Shown piece by piece: positions 54,940 to 63,863 of a stretch of 64,000 bases of DNA. The translations under genes and the position numbers were made by a program. The notes beneath the pieces were generated by a model. It had not been told where the DNA came from. It worked only from the letters and a program-made list of their open reading frames with translations, and searched no databases. Source of the stretch: Rhizobium mesoamericanum STM3625 (GTDB taxonomy: Bacteria; Pseudomonadota; Alphaproteobacteria; Rhizobiales; Rhizobiaceae); NCBI RefSeq assembly GCF_000312665.1, contig NZ_HF536772.1:4014886-4078885 (forward strand), given 5' to 3'. The first letter of the stretch is position 1. Each line of letters opens with the position of its first letter.

Positions 54940-55497
54940 ATGGAACTTGGATATGTCTGCACGCCCCTTGAGGTCTACGACTTCTGGTTCGAAGAGTGCG
55001 GGCGGGATCAATGGTTCAAGGCGACGTTGGAGTTCGATCGAGATATTCGCGGGCGCTTCCGCGACACCCATCTTGCGCTTTCGCGCGCCGTGACGGAGGA
55101 GTGGCGCTCGACGCCGAACAGCAGGCTTGCCGCCGTGATCGTGCTCGACCAGTTTCCACGCAATATTTATCGGGCTACACCGCTCGCCTTTGCCACCGAC
55201 GGGCTTGCGCTGCGCGAGGCAAAGCTCGCCTTGGCAGCTGGAGCGGATCAACAGGTTGCCCCGGAATGCCGGACATTCTTCTACATGCCTTTCGAGCATT
55301 GCGAAGACCTGGAAGAGCAGGAACGTTCAGTCGCTCTGTTCAAGGCTCTTGGTGACGAGGAATATATCGATTATGCGCTTCGCCATCGGGAAGTGATTGC
55401 GGCCTACGGTCGCTTTCCGCATCGAAATGCTCTCGTCGGACGTCCATCGACACCGGCAGAACTGGAGTATCTGGCACAGCCGGGCGCAGGCTTCTGA
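54940..55497 (+). CDS. DUF924 family protein
   Basis: The 185-residue protein has the DUF924 hallmarks: VYDFWFEECGRDQWFKAT, IVLDQFPRNIYRATPLAFA, the middle FFYMPFEHCEDLEEQERSV and the tail RFPHRNALVGRPSTPAELEY. The family is a soluble all-alpha tetratricopeptide-like fold with unknown biochemical role. It starts after AGGAGAAAAC, 41 bases behind the exporter. It is widespread in proteobacteria, usually as a single gene. Confidence 0.9.
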   Translation: MELGYVCTPLEVYDFWFEECGRDQWFKATLEFDRDIRGRFRDTHLALSRAVTEEWRSTPNSRLAAVIVLDQFPRNIYRATPLAFATDGLALREAKLALAAGADQQVAPECRTFFYMPFEHCEDLEEQERSVALFKALGDEEYIDYALRHREVIAAYGRFPHRNALVGRPSTPAELEYLAQPGAGF

Positions 55498-55571
55498 TCG
55501 CGTCGCCTTTCTGTCGCCTTTCTTTCTTATGAAAACCTGGAATCCAATCCAATTAACCGAGCGGGGATATT

Positions 55572-58112
55572 TTGCGGCCGACACAACTCTTGCTTCGCAT
55601 TTTCCTAGTCGCGGCGCTCCTGGGTGCCGGAGCGAATCTCGCGGGCGCGCAGACTACCGCACCGCAGGCCTCGCAGCCGCCGCAAGCGACCGAGGCATCT
55701 GTCGCAGATAGTCCAATCGAGCAGGCGGCGAAGGCGATCGAGAAAGCAAAGCAGAATTTTGCTTCTCTTGAGGATGGCGTAAAGCAGAAGAACGACGATG
55801 ACGACGCGTTGGTAGCTCTTGCAGGTAAGACCGACGAACTCGGTCGCGCGGTTCTGAACATTTCTGTTGGCCTCAGACCGCGGCTCGATCAGATCAAAAA
55901 CCGCCTTGCCGAGCTGGGCGATCCGCCGAAGGAGGGTCAGCCGGCGGAAGCGGAGATCGTTACGACCGAACGCAACGCCTTGACGGCGGAGCGTGCCCAG
56001 ATCAACGCCGTTACCGGCGATGCCGAAACGCTATCAGCGTCCATTGGCAAGCTTGGCAACCTTATTGCCGAAACCCGCCGCCAGCTCTTTACTGCCACCT
56101 TGCTGCGGCGTACCGATGTCTCGTTTTCCGTTATCGATGATGCAGCCAGCGCCTTCGTCCGAGAGGGCGCGGAGTTCATCCAGGCTCTCGGCAGCTGGCT
56201 CGGATTCGTACTGAAATTCAAGGCTTTTGCGTTCTTTGCGGCCATCGCCATGTCGCTCGTGACGGCATTGGTGCTCTTGTCCGGCGGCTACCGCATCTTC
56301 GGACGCTACCTTCAGCGCAAGGAGACGGACGAGCAGCCCTCGTATATCAATCGTCTCTCCATCGCTTTCTGGTCCACCCTGATCCGGACGTTTGCTCTCG
56401 CGGCGCTCTTGGTGACGTCTTATTTTTTCCTCAATAGCTTCAATGTCCTGAGGCCGGACATTGCGCCGATCATCGGGGCGCTCTTCGCCGCGATCGGGCT
56501 GATCTATTTCGTGAGGCGTTTCACCAACGCAGTATTTGCGCCAAAGGAGCCGCATTGGCGTCTCGTCAAGCTTTCGAACCGTGGTGCAAGTTCGATCGGC
56601 GCCTGCCTGCTGGCGATGGCCATCGTCAATGCGCTTGATTACCTCTTCGGCAGCATCAGCGAAGCGATGGGCTCTCCGCTCGTCCTTACCGTCGTCAAGA
56701 GTCTGATCGCTGCCTTGATCATCGGTTTCATTTTGATCGCTGCGTCCTTCGGTCGGCCGATGTTGGCTCGAAACGGGGATCCGGATGCGCCGGGACGCCA
56801 TTGGCCGCACGGCATGGCGATCATCTTGCGTGTGCTGGGCGCAAGCCTGATCATAACGGCCCTGACCGGTTATGTCGGGCTCGCGCGCTTCGTTGCAACG
56901 CAGCTGATCATCACCGGTGCCATCATCGTCACGACTTATATTGGGCTGCTGTCCGGCAAAGCGATTTCACGCAGCGAGACTTTTGGCGAGACATCGCTTG
57001 GTCGCTTCCTCGAGAAGCGTTTCAAACTCGGTCCAGTCGCGATCGATCAAGCAGGCTTGTTGGTCGGCATGTGCATCTCGGCCATCGCGCTGATGGTTGG
57101 GATTCCGTTGGTGCTGCTCCTGTGGGGTTTCCATATTCAGGATCTTGAACTGATCGGCTACCGCCTTCTTACCGAAGTCAGGCTGGGCGGGATTAGCATC
57201 TCGCTGATCGGGATAATGACCGGCATTCTGCTTTTTGCAGGCGGCTATCTGCTGACGCGCTGGATCCAGCGCTGGCTTGACGGCAACATCATGGCGCGCA
57301 GCCATGTGGACCTCGGGGTCCGCAATTCGGTCAAGACAGGTATCGGCTACCTCGGTGTCGGTCTTGCGGCGATCGTCGGCGTTTCTGCCGCGGGCATCGA
57401 CCTGTCAAGCTTCGCACTGGTTGCCTCCGCCCTGTCGGTCGGTATCGGTTTCGGCCTCCAGAACATCGTGTCGAACTTCGTCTCCGGGCTGATCCTGCTC
57501 GTCGAGCGTCCGTTCAAGGTCGGCGACCACGTCGTCTCCGGCACGGCTGAAGGTATCGTGAAGCGGATTTCGGTCCGCGCGACCGAAATCGAGACGTTCC
57601 GCAAGCAGTCGATCATCGTCCCGAATTCCGAGCTGATCAACGCGTCCGTCGGCAACTGGACCCATCGCAACAAAATGGGCCGGTCTGAGATACCCGTCTC
57701 GGTGAGCTATGACTCGGATCCGCAGAAGGTGATGGATATTCTGCTCGAGCTCGTCAACGCGGTGCCCGTGGTCCTGCGCAATCCAGAGCCGCATGTGGAG
57801 TTCCTGCGCTTCGGGCCGTATTCGCTCGACTTTGAGCTTCGCTTCATGCTTGCCGACATGGGTGATGGTCTGAGGGTCCGCAACGATCTGCGTATCGCGA
57901 TCCTCAAAAGGTTCCGGGAGGAGGGGATCGAAATCCCGCTTCCTCAGAGCGATGTCGTGTTCCATCGCCAGGCTGATCAGGTCGCAACCACGCCCGCCGC
58001 AGGCAAGATGCCGGCGAAGATCGAGGATGTCTCCGAGGGCGAATTGGAGGAAGAAGCAGGCACCGTGCGGCGGTTGCGCGGCAAGGCGGCTGATGGCAAT
58101 CTCAAGGGGTGA
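55572..58112 (+). CDS. Large mechanosensitive channel, MscS family (MscK-like, DUF3772)
   Basis: The 846-residue inner-membrane protein starts with a signal peptide from a TTG at 55572 (LLLRIFLVAALLGAGANLAG). A periplasmic DUF3772 helical region comes next (residues about 30-210), then about eleven membrane segments. The C-terminal MscS domain includes the pore-lining GIGFGLQNIVSNFVSGLILL, ERPFKVGDHVV, EIETFRKQSIIVPNSELIN and a cytoplasmic vestibule. It would release solutes upon hypo-osmotic shock. It is larger than MscS (286) and smaller than MscK/KefA (1120). A short exported protein follows. Confidence 0.9.
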   Translation: MRPTQLLLRIFLVAALLGAGANLAGAQTTAPQASQPPQATEASVADSPIEQAAKAIEKAKQNFASLEDGVKQKNDDDDALVALAGKTDELGRAVLNISVGLRPRLDQIKNRLAELGDPPKEGQPAEAEIVTTERNALTAERAQINAVTGDAETLSASIGKLGNLIAETRRQLFTATLLRRTDVSFSVIDDAASAFVREGAEFIQALGSWLGFVLKFKAFAFFAAIAMSLVTALVLLSGGYRIFGRYLQRKETDEQPSYINRLSIAFWSTLIRTFALAALLVTSYFFLNSFNVLRPDIAPIIGALFAAIGLIYFVRRFTNAVFAPKEPHWRLVKLSNRGASSIGACLLAMAIVNALDYLFGSISEAMGSPLVLTVVKSLIAALIIGFILIAASFGRPMLARNGDPDAPGRHWPHGMAIILRVLGASLIITALTGYVGLARFVATQLIITGAIIVTTYIGLLSGKAISRSETFGETSLGRFLEKRFKLGPVAIDQAGLLVGMCISAIALMVGIPLVLLLWGFHIQDLELIGYRLLTEVRLGGISISLIGIMTGILLFAGGYLLTRWIQRWLDGNIMARSHVDLGVRNSVKTGIGYLGVGLAAIVGVSAAGIDLSSFALVASALSVGIGFGLQNIVSNFVSGLILLVERPFKVGDHVVSGTAEGIVKRISVRATEIETFRKQSIIVPNSELINASVGNWTHRNKMGRSEIPVSVSYDSDPQKVMDILLELVNAVPVVLRNPEPHVEFLRFGPYSLDFELRFMLADMGDGLRVRNDLRIAILKRFREEGIEIPLPQSDVVFHRQADQVATTPAAGKMPAKIEDVSEGELEEEAGTVRRLRGKAADGNLKG

Positions 58113-58233
58113 AGGCGTTGTTCAGCGACCGTTCAGAGCGGTCGCCGTATAGCGTCTGCAATCGGGTTGTCGTTGCTGGGGGCAGCAGCGCCGAGATGCT
58201 CCAAGGGAGGGCGCTTCATCCGCGCCACGCTGC

Positions 58234-58497
58234 ATGGCAAGATTTGCCGTCGTACTATTTCTTTCACTTGTGGCCGCAGGCCAGACTTACGCAGCTTCCA
58301 TCACGAATACCGACAGCGCCGCCGTTGTGATCGTCCTCACCGTAGGCGGCAACAAGATGCAGCTTGTGCTCGATCCCGGCGCATCGAAAACGTTTTGCGC
58401 GTCGGGCTGCTTTATCACCGCACCCGACGGTGATCGTATCGGCCTCGATGGCGGCGAAACGATCGACATCGTCAAGGGATCGGCCGTCGTAAAGTAA
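58234..58497 (+). CDS. Small exported protein of unknown function
   Basis: The 87-residue product begins with a signal peptide (MARFAVVLFLSLVAAGQTYA). The mature part, about 67 residues, is beta-rich (ASITNTDSAAVVIVL, KMQLVLDPGASKTFCASGCF) with two cysteines three residues apart that could form a disulfide. Similar short exported proteins occur downstream of channel genes in other rhizobia, but I know no function. It lies about 120 bases after the channel gene. Confidence 0.68.
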   Translation: MARFAVVLFLSLVAAGQTYAASITNTDSAAVVIVLTVGGNKMQLVLDPGASKTFCASGCFITAPDGDRIGLDGGETIDIVKGSAVVK

Positions 58498-58714
58498 GCG
58501 ACCGCTCTCTCTGACCACAGTTTCTGTCCACGGATTTTCAGGCAAAGCGCTTTTGTGGCTTGCCTATTTGCATGCAGTCGCGGCAAGCTTTCCCCATGTC
58601 GTAAACAGGCGTTTGGCAAGCCCGGCCTCCCTGGATAGTTCGTGAAGGCGATTTCCGTCGGCGGCATTCGTCGGACAGATTAGTAGAACAGAAGGTTATT
58701 CTCCATGAAGACAC

Positions 58715-59338
58715 ATGCGCGCAGTGGTCACCGGCGGCGGCGGCGTCGAAATCACCGCCGAGCATGTCGTTAGCTGTACCGGCAACTTTGCCCGCAAGAC
58801 CGGCGAGATGGTCGGGATCAACATTCCGGTCATCCCGGTCGAGCACCAGTACATCGTCACCGAGCCGCATCCGGCCATCCTCGAGCGCGAGGCCAAGGGT
58901 TTGCCAGAGATGGGCGTGCTGCGCGAATCCGACAGCGCCTGGTACATGCGCGAGGAAAACGGAGGCCTCATTCTCGGGCCTTATGAGCACGGCGCACCGG
59001 TATGTTATGTCAATGGTCCGTCGGACGAGAGCGAATACGAACTCTTCCAGGAAGAGCTTGATCGCCTGATGCCGCATATCGAGACTGCCATTGCCCGCAA
59101 TGATGTTGATGCCCGCGGTTCGGAGGCGATCTACAATGAGGCGGGCGAGCTCGTCGGGCGTGCGACAAATGGCACGTTCGGCTTCCGCATCAACCGCTCG
59201 CTGGCGCTGGCGATGCTGCGGCCCGACTATGCGAAGGAAGGCACGAAGCTCAAGATCAAGATCCTTGGCATGACATACAACGCGACGGTCGTCGGCGAGA
59301 GCCCCTTCGTCCCCGAGAACGCGGCGCTGCGCGCATAG
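58715..59338 (+). pseudogene. Internally deleted dimethylglycine/sarcosine-dehydrogenase-like gene (DAO + GcvT relic)
   Basis: The 207-codon frame joins two separate parts of an 800-residue FAD/folate enzyme. Codons 1-120 match the middle of the DAO flavin domain (VVSCTGNFARKTGEMVGINI, VIPVEHQYIVTEPH, MREENGGLILGPYE, EEELDRLMPHIETA-like EELDRLMPHIETA). From about codon 127 the sequence matches the end of the GcvT-type folate domain (ARGSEAIYNEAGELVGRATN, RINRSLALAMLRPDYAKEG). The N-terminal FAD motif GxGxxG and several hundred residues between the parts are missing, so no activity is expected. Upstream (58680-58714) has no proper start region. Confidence 0.78.
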
Positions 59339-59484
59339 TCTCTTAATCATGTTTTGAAGAATATCAGAGCGGCCCTCGTGGCTGCTTTTTTGTTGGCCGA
59401 CGAAGACCGCCGATTAATACTTATTCAAACCAGGTATCGTACCGATTTCAGTCGGGGACAGGAGTTTTATCAAAAGGTTTCGAA

Positions 59485-60315
59485 ATGGCATTTTTGGGTA
59501 TTTCGGGAATGCAGTATTCCGGAGGCATGTTTGCTCATGCGCGAATTATTCTCGCCGAGGATTCGAACGTATTCACGTCGATGATCGGCAAGCGGCTGAA
59601 GGAACTTTTCGATATCGACGTGGAAATCTGCCGGAATTTCGAGGACCTGCAGCTCTCCTACGACAAGTCGACCGACCCGATTACGCTGGCCATCTCCAAT
59701 ATCAATCTGCCGGGCGCCGAGAACGGCGAGGCACTGGAATACCTTGTCGATCTCAGCATCCCGACCATCGTCTTCACCGGGACGTTCCAGGAAGGTATGC
59801 GCGACAAGCTGATGGCCAAGGACGTCGTCGACTACATCCTCAAGGACAACGTCTTCGCTGTCGATCTCCTTGCGGAGTCGATCTGCCGCTTCCTGACCAA
59901 CCATCGTCATCACGTTCTCATCGTTGATGACAGCCCGACGGCTCGCGCGCTGTTGTCGAGCCGTCTCAAGCGGTACAATTTCCGGGTCAGCACAGCCGAC
60001 AGCGGTGCCAAGGCGCTCGAAATCCTCAAGGCCAACCGCGACATCGGTTTGATGATCACCGATTACAACATGCCCGATATCGATGGCTTCGAACTGACCC
60101 GGCGCATCCGCGCCAGCATCGGTTCGCACGAGTTGCGCATCATCGGCGTGTCGTCATCGTCGAACCGGCTGCTGTCGGCGCGCTTCCTTAAGGCTGGCGG
60201 CAACGACTTCATGCTGCGGCCGTTCATCGACGAGGAGTTCTACTGCCGCGTCAACCAGAACCTCGATACGCTGCTGCAGATTCAGTCGATGCGCAAGGAA
60301 CGGGCCGTTGCCTAA
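59485..60315 (+). CDS. Tandem receiver (REC-REC) protein without output domain
   Basis: The 276-residue protein consists of two CheY-like receivers. REC1 (residues 19-140) has acidic ILAEDSN but Asn72 at the phosphoacceptor position (AISNINLPG). REC2 (142-265) is intact: VLIVDDSPTAR and Asp193 in ITDYNMPDIDG, with ELTRRIR and MLRPFIDEEF. No DNA-binding or enzymatic domain follows. The layout copies the first half of the GGDEF protein encoded 183 bases downstream, so the pair may work together, this one as phospho-sink or regulator. Confidence 0.88.
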   Translation: MAFLGISGMQYSGGMFAHARIILAEDSNVFTSMIGKRLKELFDIDVEICRNFEDLQLSYDKSTDPITLAISNINLPGAENGEALEYLVDLSIPTIVFTGTFQEGMRDKLMAKDVVDYILKDNVFAVDLLAESICRFLTNHRHHVLIVDDSPTARALLSSRLKRYNFRVSTADSGAKALEILKANRDIGLMITDYNMPDIDGFELTRRIRASIGSHELRIIGVSSSSNRLLSARFLKAGGNDFMLRPFIDEEFYCRVNQNLDTLLQIQSMRKERAVA

Positions 60316-60498
60316 CACACAGCCTCTGCCCAACGATGTTAGGCGGGAGCGCGCCAACCACCCGAAACCGAGATTTATGCAATTTCAGGTGTTGCCAAGT
60401 CTCGATATCTTCTCACGCGTGTTTCTGTGAGTTATCTTCACATAAGTCGAAGAGATGGTCGATTCGGACCGCTGCGGCTTTCAGGGGGATGGGGGTGA

Positions 60499-61830
60499 AT
60501 GGCTTTCGCGGGGGATCTCCATCGGGATGGGTCCGGGCCACGTCATGGTGGTCAACGACTACTCCTGGTTGAGGATTCCCGGATGTTTTCCGCCGTTCTC
60601 TGCCACAGGATTCATGCGGAACTGGGGCTGAACGTCAAGCCGTGCTCCTCCTTGAAAGCCCTTAAGGAAACGATCGCCGAGGGGCCAGGTGATTACACAA
60701 TGGCGATTGTCGACCTCAACCTTCCTGACGCCCCCTATGGCGAAGCGCTCGACTGCGCCATAAAGGCTGGTATTCCGGCCATAGTTTTCACTGCTACGTT
60801 CGATCTCGGTACGCGCAACCGCATCATGGAGCGCAATGTCATCGACTACGTGCTGAAGGATAATGAGTCCGCGCTTGATAATGTCGTCGCCAGCGTCAGA
60901 CGGGTGTTGTCGAACAGGAAAACGCGGGTTCTGGTGGTCGACGATGTTGATACGACGCGCAATGTCCTTGTCGGCCTGCTCGAAGCGCAGCAATACGTGG
61001 TGGTCGAGGCTGCGTCCGGGCCCGAAGCCTTCGCCGCGCTCGAGGCTTATGACGACATCGAGATTGTCGTCACGGATCATCACATGCCCGACATCAGCGG
61101 TTACGAATTGACACGTCGGATACGGCGCCGCTTCGGCTCGGACAGGCTGCGGATCATCGGGGTTTCGTCCTCGAACGATCGCATGCTCTCTGCGAGTTTC
61201 CTGAAGGCTGGTGCATCCGACTTTCTCTACAGGCCATTCGTGGCCGAGGAACTGCAGTGCCGGATTGCCAACAACGTCGAGACCTTAACACAGCTGAAGC
61301 AGCTCCGGGCAGCAGCCGCCTGCGACTATCTGACTGGCCTCTATAATCGCCGCTATTTCTATGATCTCGGACCGAAGCTGGTGAATGACTGCCTGCGTCA
61401 GAACGCTACCGCTGCCGTTGCAGTACTCGACATCGATCATTTCAAGCGGCTGAACGACACGTATGGGCATGAGATCGGCGATGAAGTGCTCAAAGCCGTC
61501 GCAGATCGGCTGGCGACTATCTTCAACGGTGGCGACAACCTGCTTTCGCGCCTTGGCGGGGAAGAGTTTGCCATCCTGTTCCCGATGATGGATTCGATTG
61601 CCGCGAGCAAGCTGTGCGACGAGATACGGTCAGATATCTCACGCCTGAAGGTTATGGCGGATGACGAAGAGCTTTCCGTCACCGTATCGATTGGCGTTGC
61701 CGAAATTTCCGACTATGAAACCTTCGACAATTATCTGAATGCAGCTGACCAGTTTCTTTATATGGCCAAGCACAAGGGTCGCAATCAGGTCTATTCCGAC
61801 GCGCGTATGACGGAGGAGGCGGCCCAATAA
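60499..61830 (+). CDS. Diguanylate cyclase with tandem receivers (REC-REC-GGDEF, PleD-like)
   Basis: The 443-residue protein has REC1 (Asp72 in AIVDLNLPD), REC2 (Asp193 in VVTDHHMPDIS), and a GGDEF domain from about residue 275 with the active motif GGEEF (353-357), YGHEIGDEVLKAVA and SIGVAEISD. It should make cyclic di-GMP when phosphorylated. No RxxD inhibitory site is visible in front of GGEEF. Unlike PleD's degenerate second receiver, both receivers keep their Asp here. It is homologous to the REC-REC protein just upstream, which lacks output and has Asn in REC1. Confidence 0.92.
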   Translation: MAFAGDLHRDGSGPRHGGQRLLLVEDSRMFSAVLCHRIHAELGLNVKPCSSLKALKETIAEGPGDYTMAIVDLNLPDAPYGEALDCAIKAGIPAIVFTATFDLGTRNRIMERNVIDYVLKDNESALDNVVASVRRVLSNRKTRVLVVDDVDTTRNVLVGLLEAQQYVVVEAASGPEAFAALEAYDDIEIVVTDHHMPDISGYELTRRIRRRFGSDRLRIIGVSSSNDRMLSASFLKAGASDFLYRPFVAEELQCRIANNVETLTQLKQLRAAAACDYLTGLYNRRYFYDLGPKLVNDCLRQNATAAVAVLDIDHFKRLNDTYGHEIGDEVLKAVADRLATIFNGGDNLLSRLGGEEFAILFPMMDSIAASKLCDEIRSDISRLKVMADDEELSVTVSIGVAEISDYETFDNYLNAADQFLYMAKHKGRNQVYSDARMTEEAAQ

Positions 61831-61844
61831 CCGCCCCAGCTTTA

Positions 61845-62864
61845 TTACGCTGCAATAGCTTGGCGTGCCGTTGCCATCGTCATCTTGCGCTCTGCGCGCT
61901 CCTGCTGCGGCGAGCGATGATAAAGTTCGCGATAACACTTGGAGAAGTGCGAGGCCGAAACGAAGCCGCAGGCGACGGCCACTTCGACGACCGGCATGGA
62001 CGATTGCACGAGAAGGTGGCGAGCGCGATCCAGCCGTATTTCCAGGTAATAGCGGGCGGGCGAGCGCCCCATTTCTTGGCGGAATAGCCGTTCGATCTGC
62101 CGGCGTGACAGGTCTACGCCGTCCGCGATTTCCAGAAGCGACAGTGGCTCGGAAAGGTTGCCTTCCATCAATTCGATGATGGAAAGAACCTTGGCATTCT
62201 GGACGCCAAGGCGTGCGCGCAGCGGCAGGCGCTGGCGGTCGTTCGGGCTGCGCACGCGATCGGTTAGGTGCTGCTCACAGACTCGGTTCACCAGTGTTTC
62301 ACCGAAATCCTCGCCGATCAAATTCAGCATCATATCGAGCGAGGCGGTGCCGCCGGCGCAGGTATAGAGATTGCTGTCCACCTCATAGAGGTCGGCATAG
62401 ACCTCGGCCTGCGGAAAAGCTTCTGAGAATCCCGGCAGGTTTTCCCAATGGATCGCGCAGCGTTTGCCGTTCAGCAGCCCCGCCTGCGCGAGTATATGTG
62501 CGCCCGTACAGAGGCTGCCAACAGCGACGCCGCGATTGTAGGATTCGCGCAGCCAAGCGCTGACAGACTTGTTGTTGAAGTCTTCGACATCGATGCCGGA
62601 ACAGACCAGCACCATGCTCGGGCGATGCTCACCGCCGAGATTGCGACGCTCGTCAGCAAGCGACGTATTTGCCTCGACCCCAATGCCGCAGGAAGAATGG
62701 ACCTTCTGTCCGTCAACCGAAGTCAGCCGCCATGTGTAGGCTTGGTAGCCAAGCATGCGGTTGGCGATTCGCAGCGTATCGATTGCCGCCGAGAACGGCA
62801 GCATCGTAAACTGCGGAACCATGAAGAAGACGAGAGAGCGTTGCTTATGCGACATCTTGTTCAT
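61845..62864 (-). CDS. GlxA-family AraC-type regulator (DJ-1/PfpI + helix-turn-helix)
   Basis: The 339-residue protein has an N-terminal amidotransferase-like DJ-1/PfpI domain (LVFFMVPQFTMLPFSAAIDT, GVAVGSLCTGAHILAQAGLL, IHWENLPGFSEAFP) and a C-terminal AraC double helix-turn-helix (LLEIADGVDLSRRQIERLF, VVEVAVACGFVSASHFSKCY). Regulators of this type, such as GbdR and ArgR, respond to glycine betaine, dimethylglycine, arginine or related compounds. A dimethylglycine/sarcosine-dehydrogenase relic lies 2.5 kb away (58715). It is convergent with the GGDEF gene, leaving 14 bases. The target is unknown. Confidence 0.87.
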   Translation of the reverse strand: MNKMSHKQRSLVFFMVPQFTMLPFSAAIDTLRIANRMLGYQAYTWRLTSVDGQKVHSSCGIGVEANTSLADERRNLGGEHRPSMVLVCSGIDVEDFNNKSVSAWLRESYNRGVAVGSLCTGAHILAQAGLLNGKRCAIHWENLPGFSEAFPQAEVYADLYEVDSNLYTCAGGTASLDMMLNLIGEDFGETLVNRVCEQHLTDRVRSPNDRQRLPLRARLGVQNAKVLSIIELMEGNLSEPLSLLEIADGVDLSRRQIERLFRQEMGRSPARYYLEIRLDRARHLLVQSSMPVVEVAVACGFVSASHFSKCYRELYHRSPQQERAERKMTMATARQAIAA

Positions 62865-63090
62865 GAGACAAATCCGTGCTCGAGGTCGATGCTCTATTCG
62901 TTGCTTGGAATACGTCGTTTCGATATCCCAAAAGCGACATTCTCATAGATATATGCGGCCGCAAAGAGCAAATTTGCGACATTGCTGAAATTGACGATGA
63001 TCAAATGACGATCGCTGTCTTCAAATGTTCAAAGTGGAGAATATATGTGTCTGAAATTCAAGATTTATTAAGGCTGCCCAAAACACGGAG

Positions 63091-63124
63091 AAAGCGGAGC
63101 TGCATGAACGCAGGGCTCCGCTTT
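63091..63124 (-). terminator. Hairpin terminator of the DUF1127 gene
   Basis: AAAGCGGAGC (63091-63100) pairs perfectly with GCTCCGCTTT (63115-63124) around a 14-base loop. Read on the minus strand it is followed by a pyrimidine-rich CTCCGTGTTTTGG. It lies 22 bases past the stop of the minus-strand gene. Confidence 0.72.
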
Positions 63125-63145
63125 CATTAGGGAGAATTGTCGGTT

Positions 63146-63346
63146 TCAGTGCGTGATTTTGCGTTCATTCGCGCCGTCTGCCGACGGCCAGCCAATGTCC
63201 TTTCGCACGTCGAATGGCATGGCTTCGATTTCGCGGGCGACCTGCCACTGATGCCATGCATGAACTAACTTGCGCGCAAAGTCGACGATATGCAGGTGGG
63301 CTTCGCTTGAAGGCGTCTTGGTGTGCCTGATCGTAATCGTCGTCAT
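63146..63346 (-). CDS. DUF1127 family small protein
   Basis: The 66-residue protein has the DUF1127 core (FARKLVHAWHQWQVAREIEA followed by MPFDVRKDIGWPSAD). It differs from the copies at 8757 and 10641 and is closer to the common rhizobial form with MPFDVRKDIGWP. The ATG is preceded by GAAAGGAAACGGAT, a good ribosome site. The hairpin downstream would end its transcript. Function is unknown. Confidence 0.85.
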   Translation of the reverse strand: MTTITIRHTKTPSSEAHLHIVDFARKLVHAWHQWQVAREIEAMPFDVRKDIGWPSADGANERKITH

Positions 63347-63419
63347 ATCCGTTTCCTTTCCTCGTCGGATGACGCTTGTTTCTTGATTAGAAATATGGGT
63401 GCTTCGCTCCCATCAATCA

Positions 63420-63560
63420 AACGAATAGAGTTTATGGATACCATCAGCGTTTTTGAACGATGGTGGCGGTTTTCTGTAGAACCCAACACGCTCGAGTATG
63501 CGCGAGGCCGACGCGCTATCATCAAGTATCGCCGTTCGGAATTTCGAACGGAAACACGTT
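63420..63560 (-). pseudogene. Possible GNAT acetyltransferase C-terminal remnant
   Basis: The minus-strand frame reads RTAILDDSASASRILERVGF followed by YRK. The SASRILERVGF stretch matches the N-x-x-S-x-x-x-L-E-K-x-G-F motif of GNAT acetyltransferases. No acetyl-CoA loop (Q/RxxGxG/A) is found upstream and the frame begins in low-complexity sequence, so at best this is a fragment. Confidence 0.3.
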
Positions 63561-63863
63561 TTGATCGAGGCCGACAAATGACCGAGACAAGCCGGTCTGC
63601 ATTTAGCCAAGGCGGGCCACCCTCCGGTTGAGCGCTCGTCTCGCAGTGGCGCCACGGCGCGTCGACGCAGGAAGCGAGCTGTGCTCGCCAACGACCAAAT
63701 CCGAAATCCCGCAGCCTGCCATAGTGCTACGGTCGGCTCTCCAAATCGTCATTTGTCAGCCTACGCCACCTTCGCTCACGCCAAAGGGAGTGCTGCGACG
63801 TCGCCGACTTCACGTACTTCGCAGTCCAACGCGCGTGGTGAAGTGCGATGTTCCCGCGCTGGA

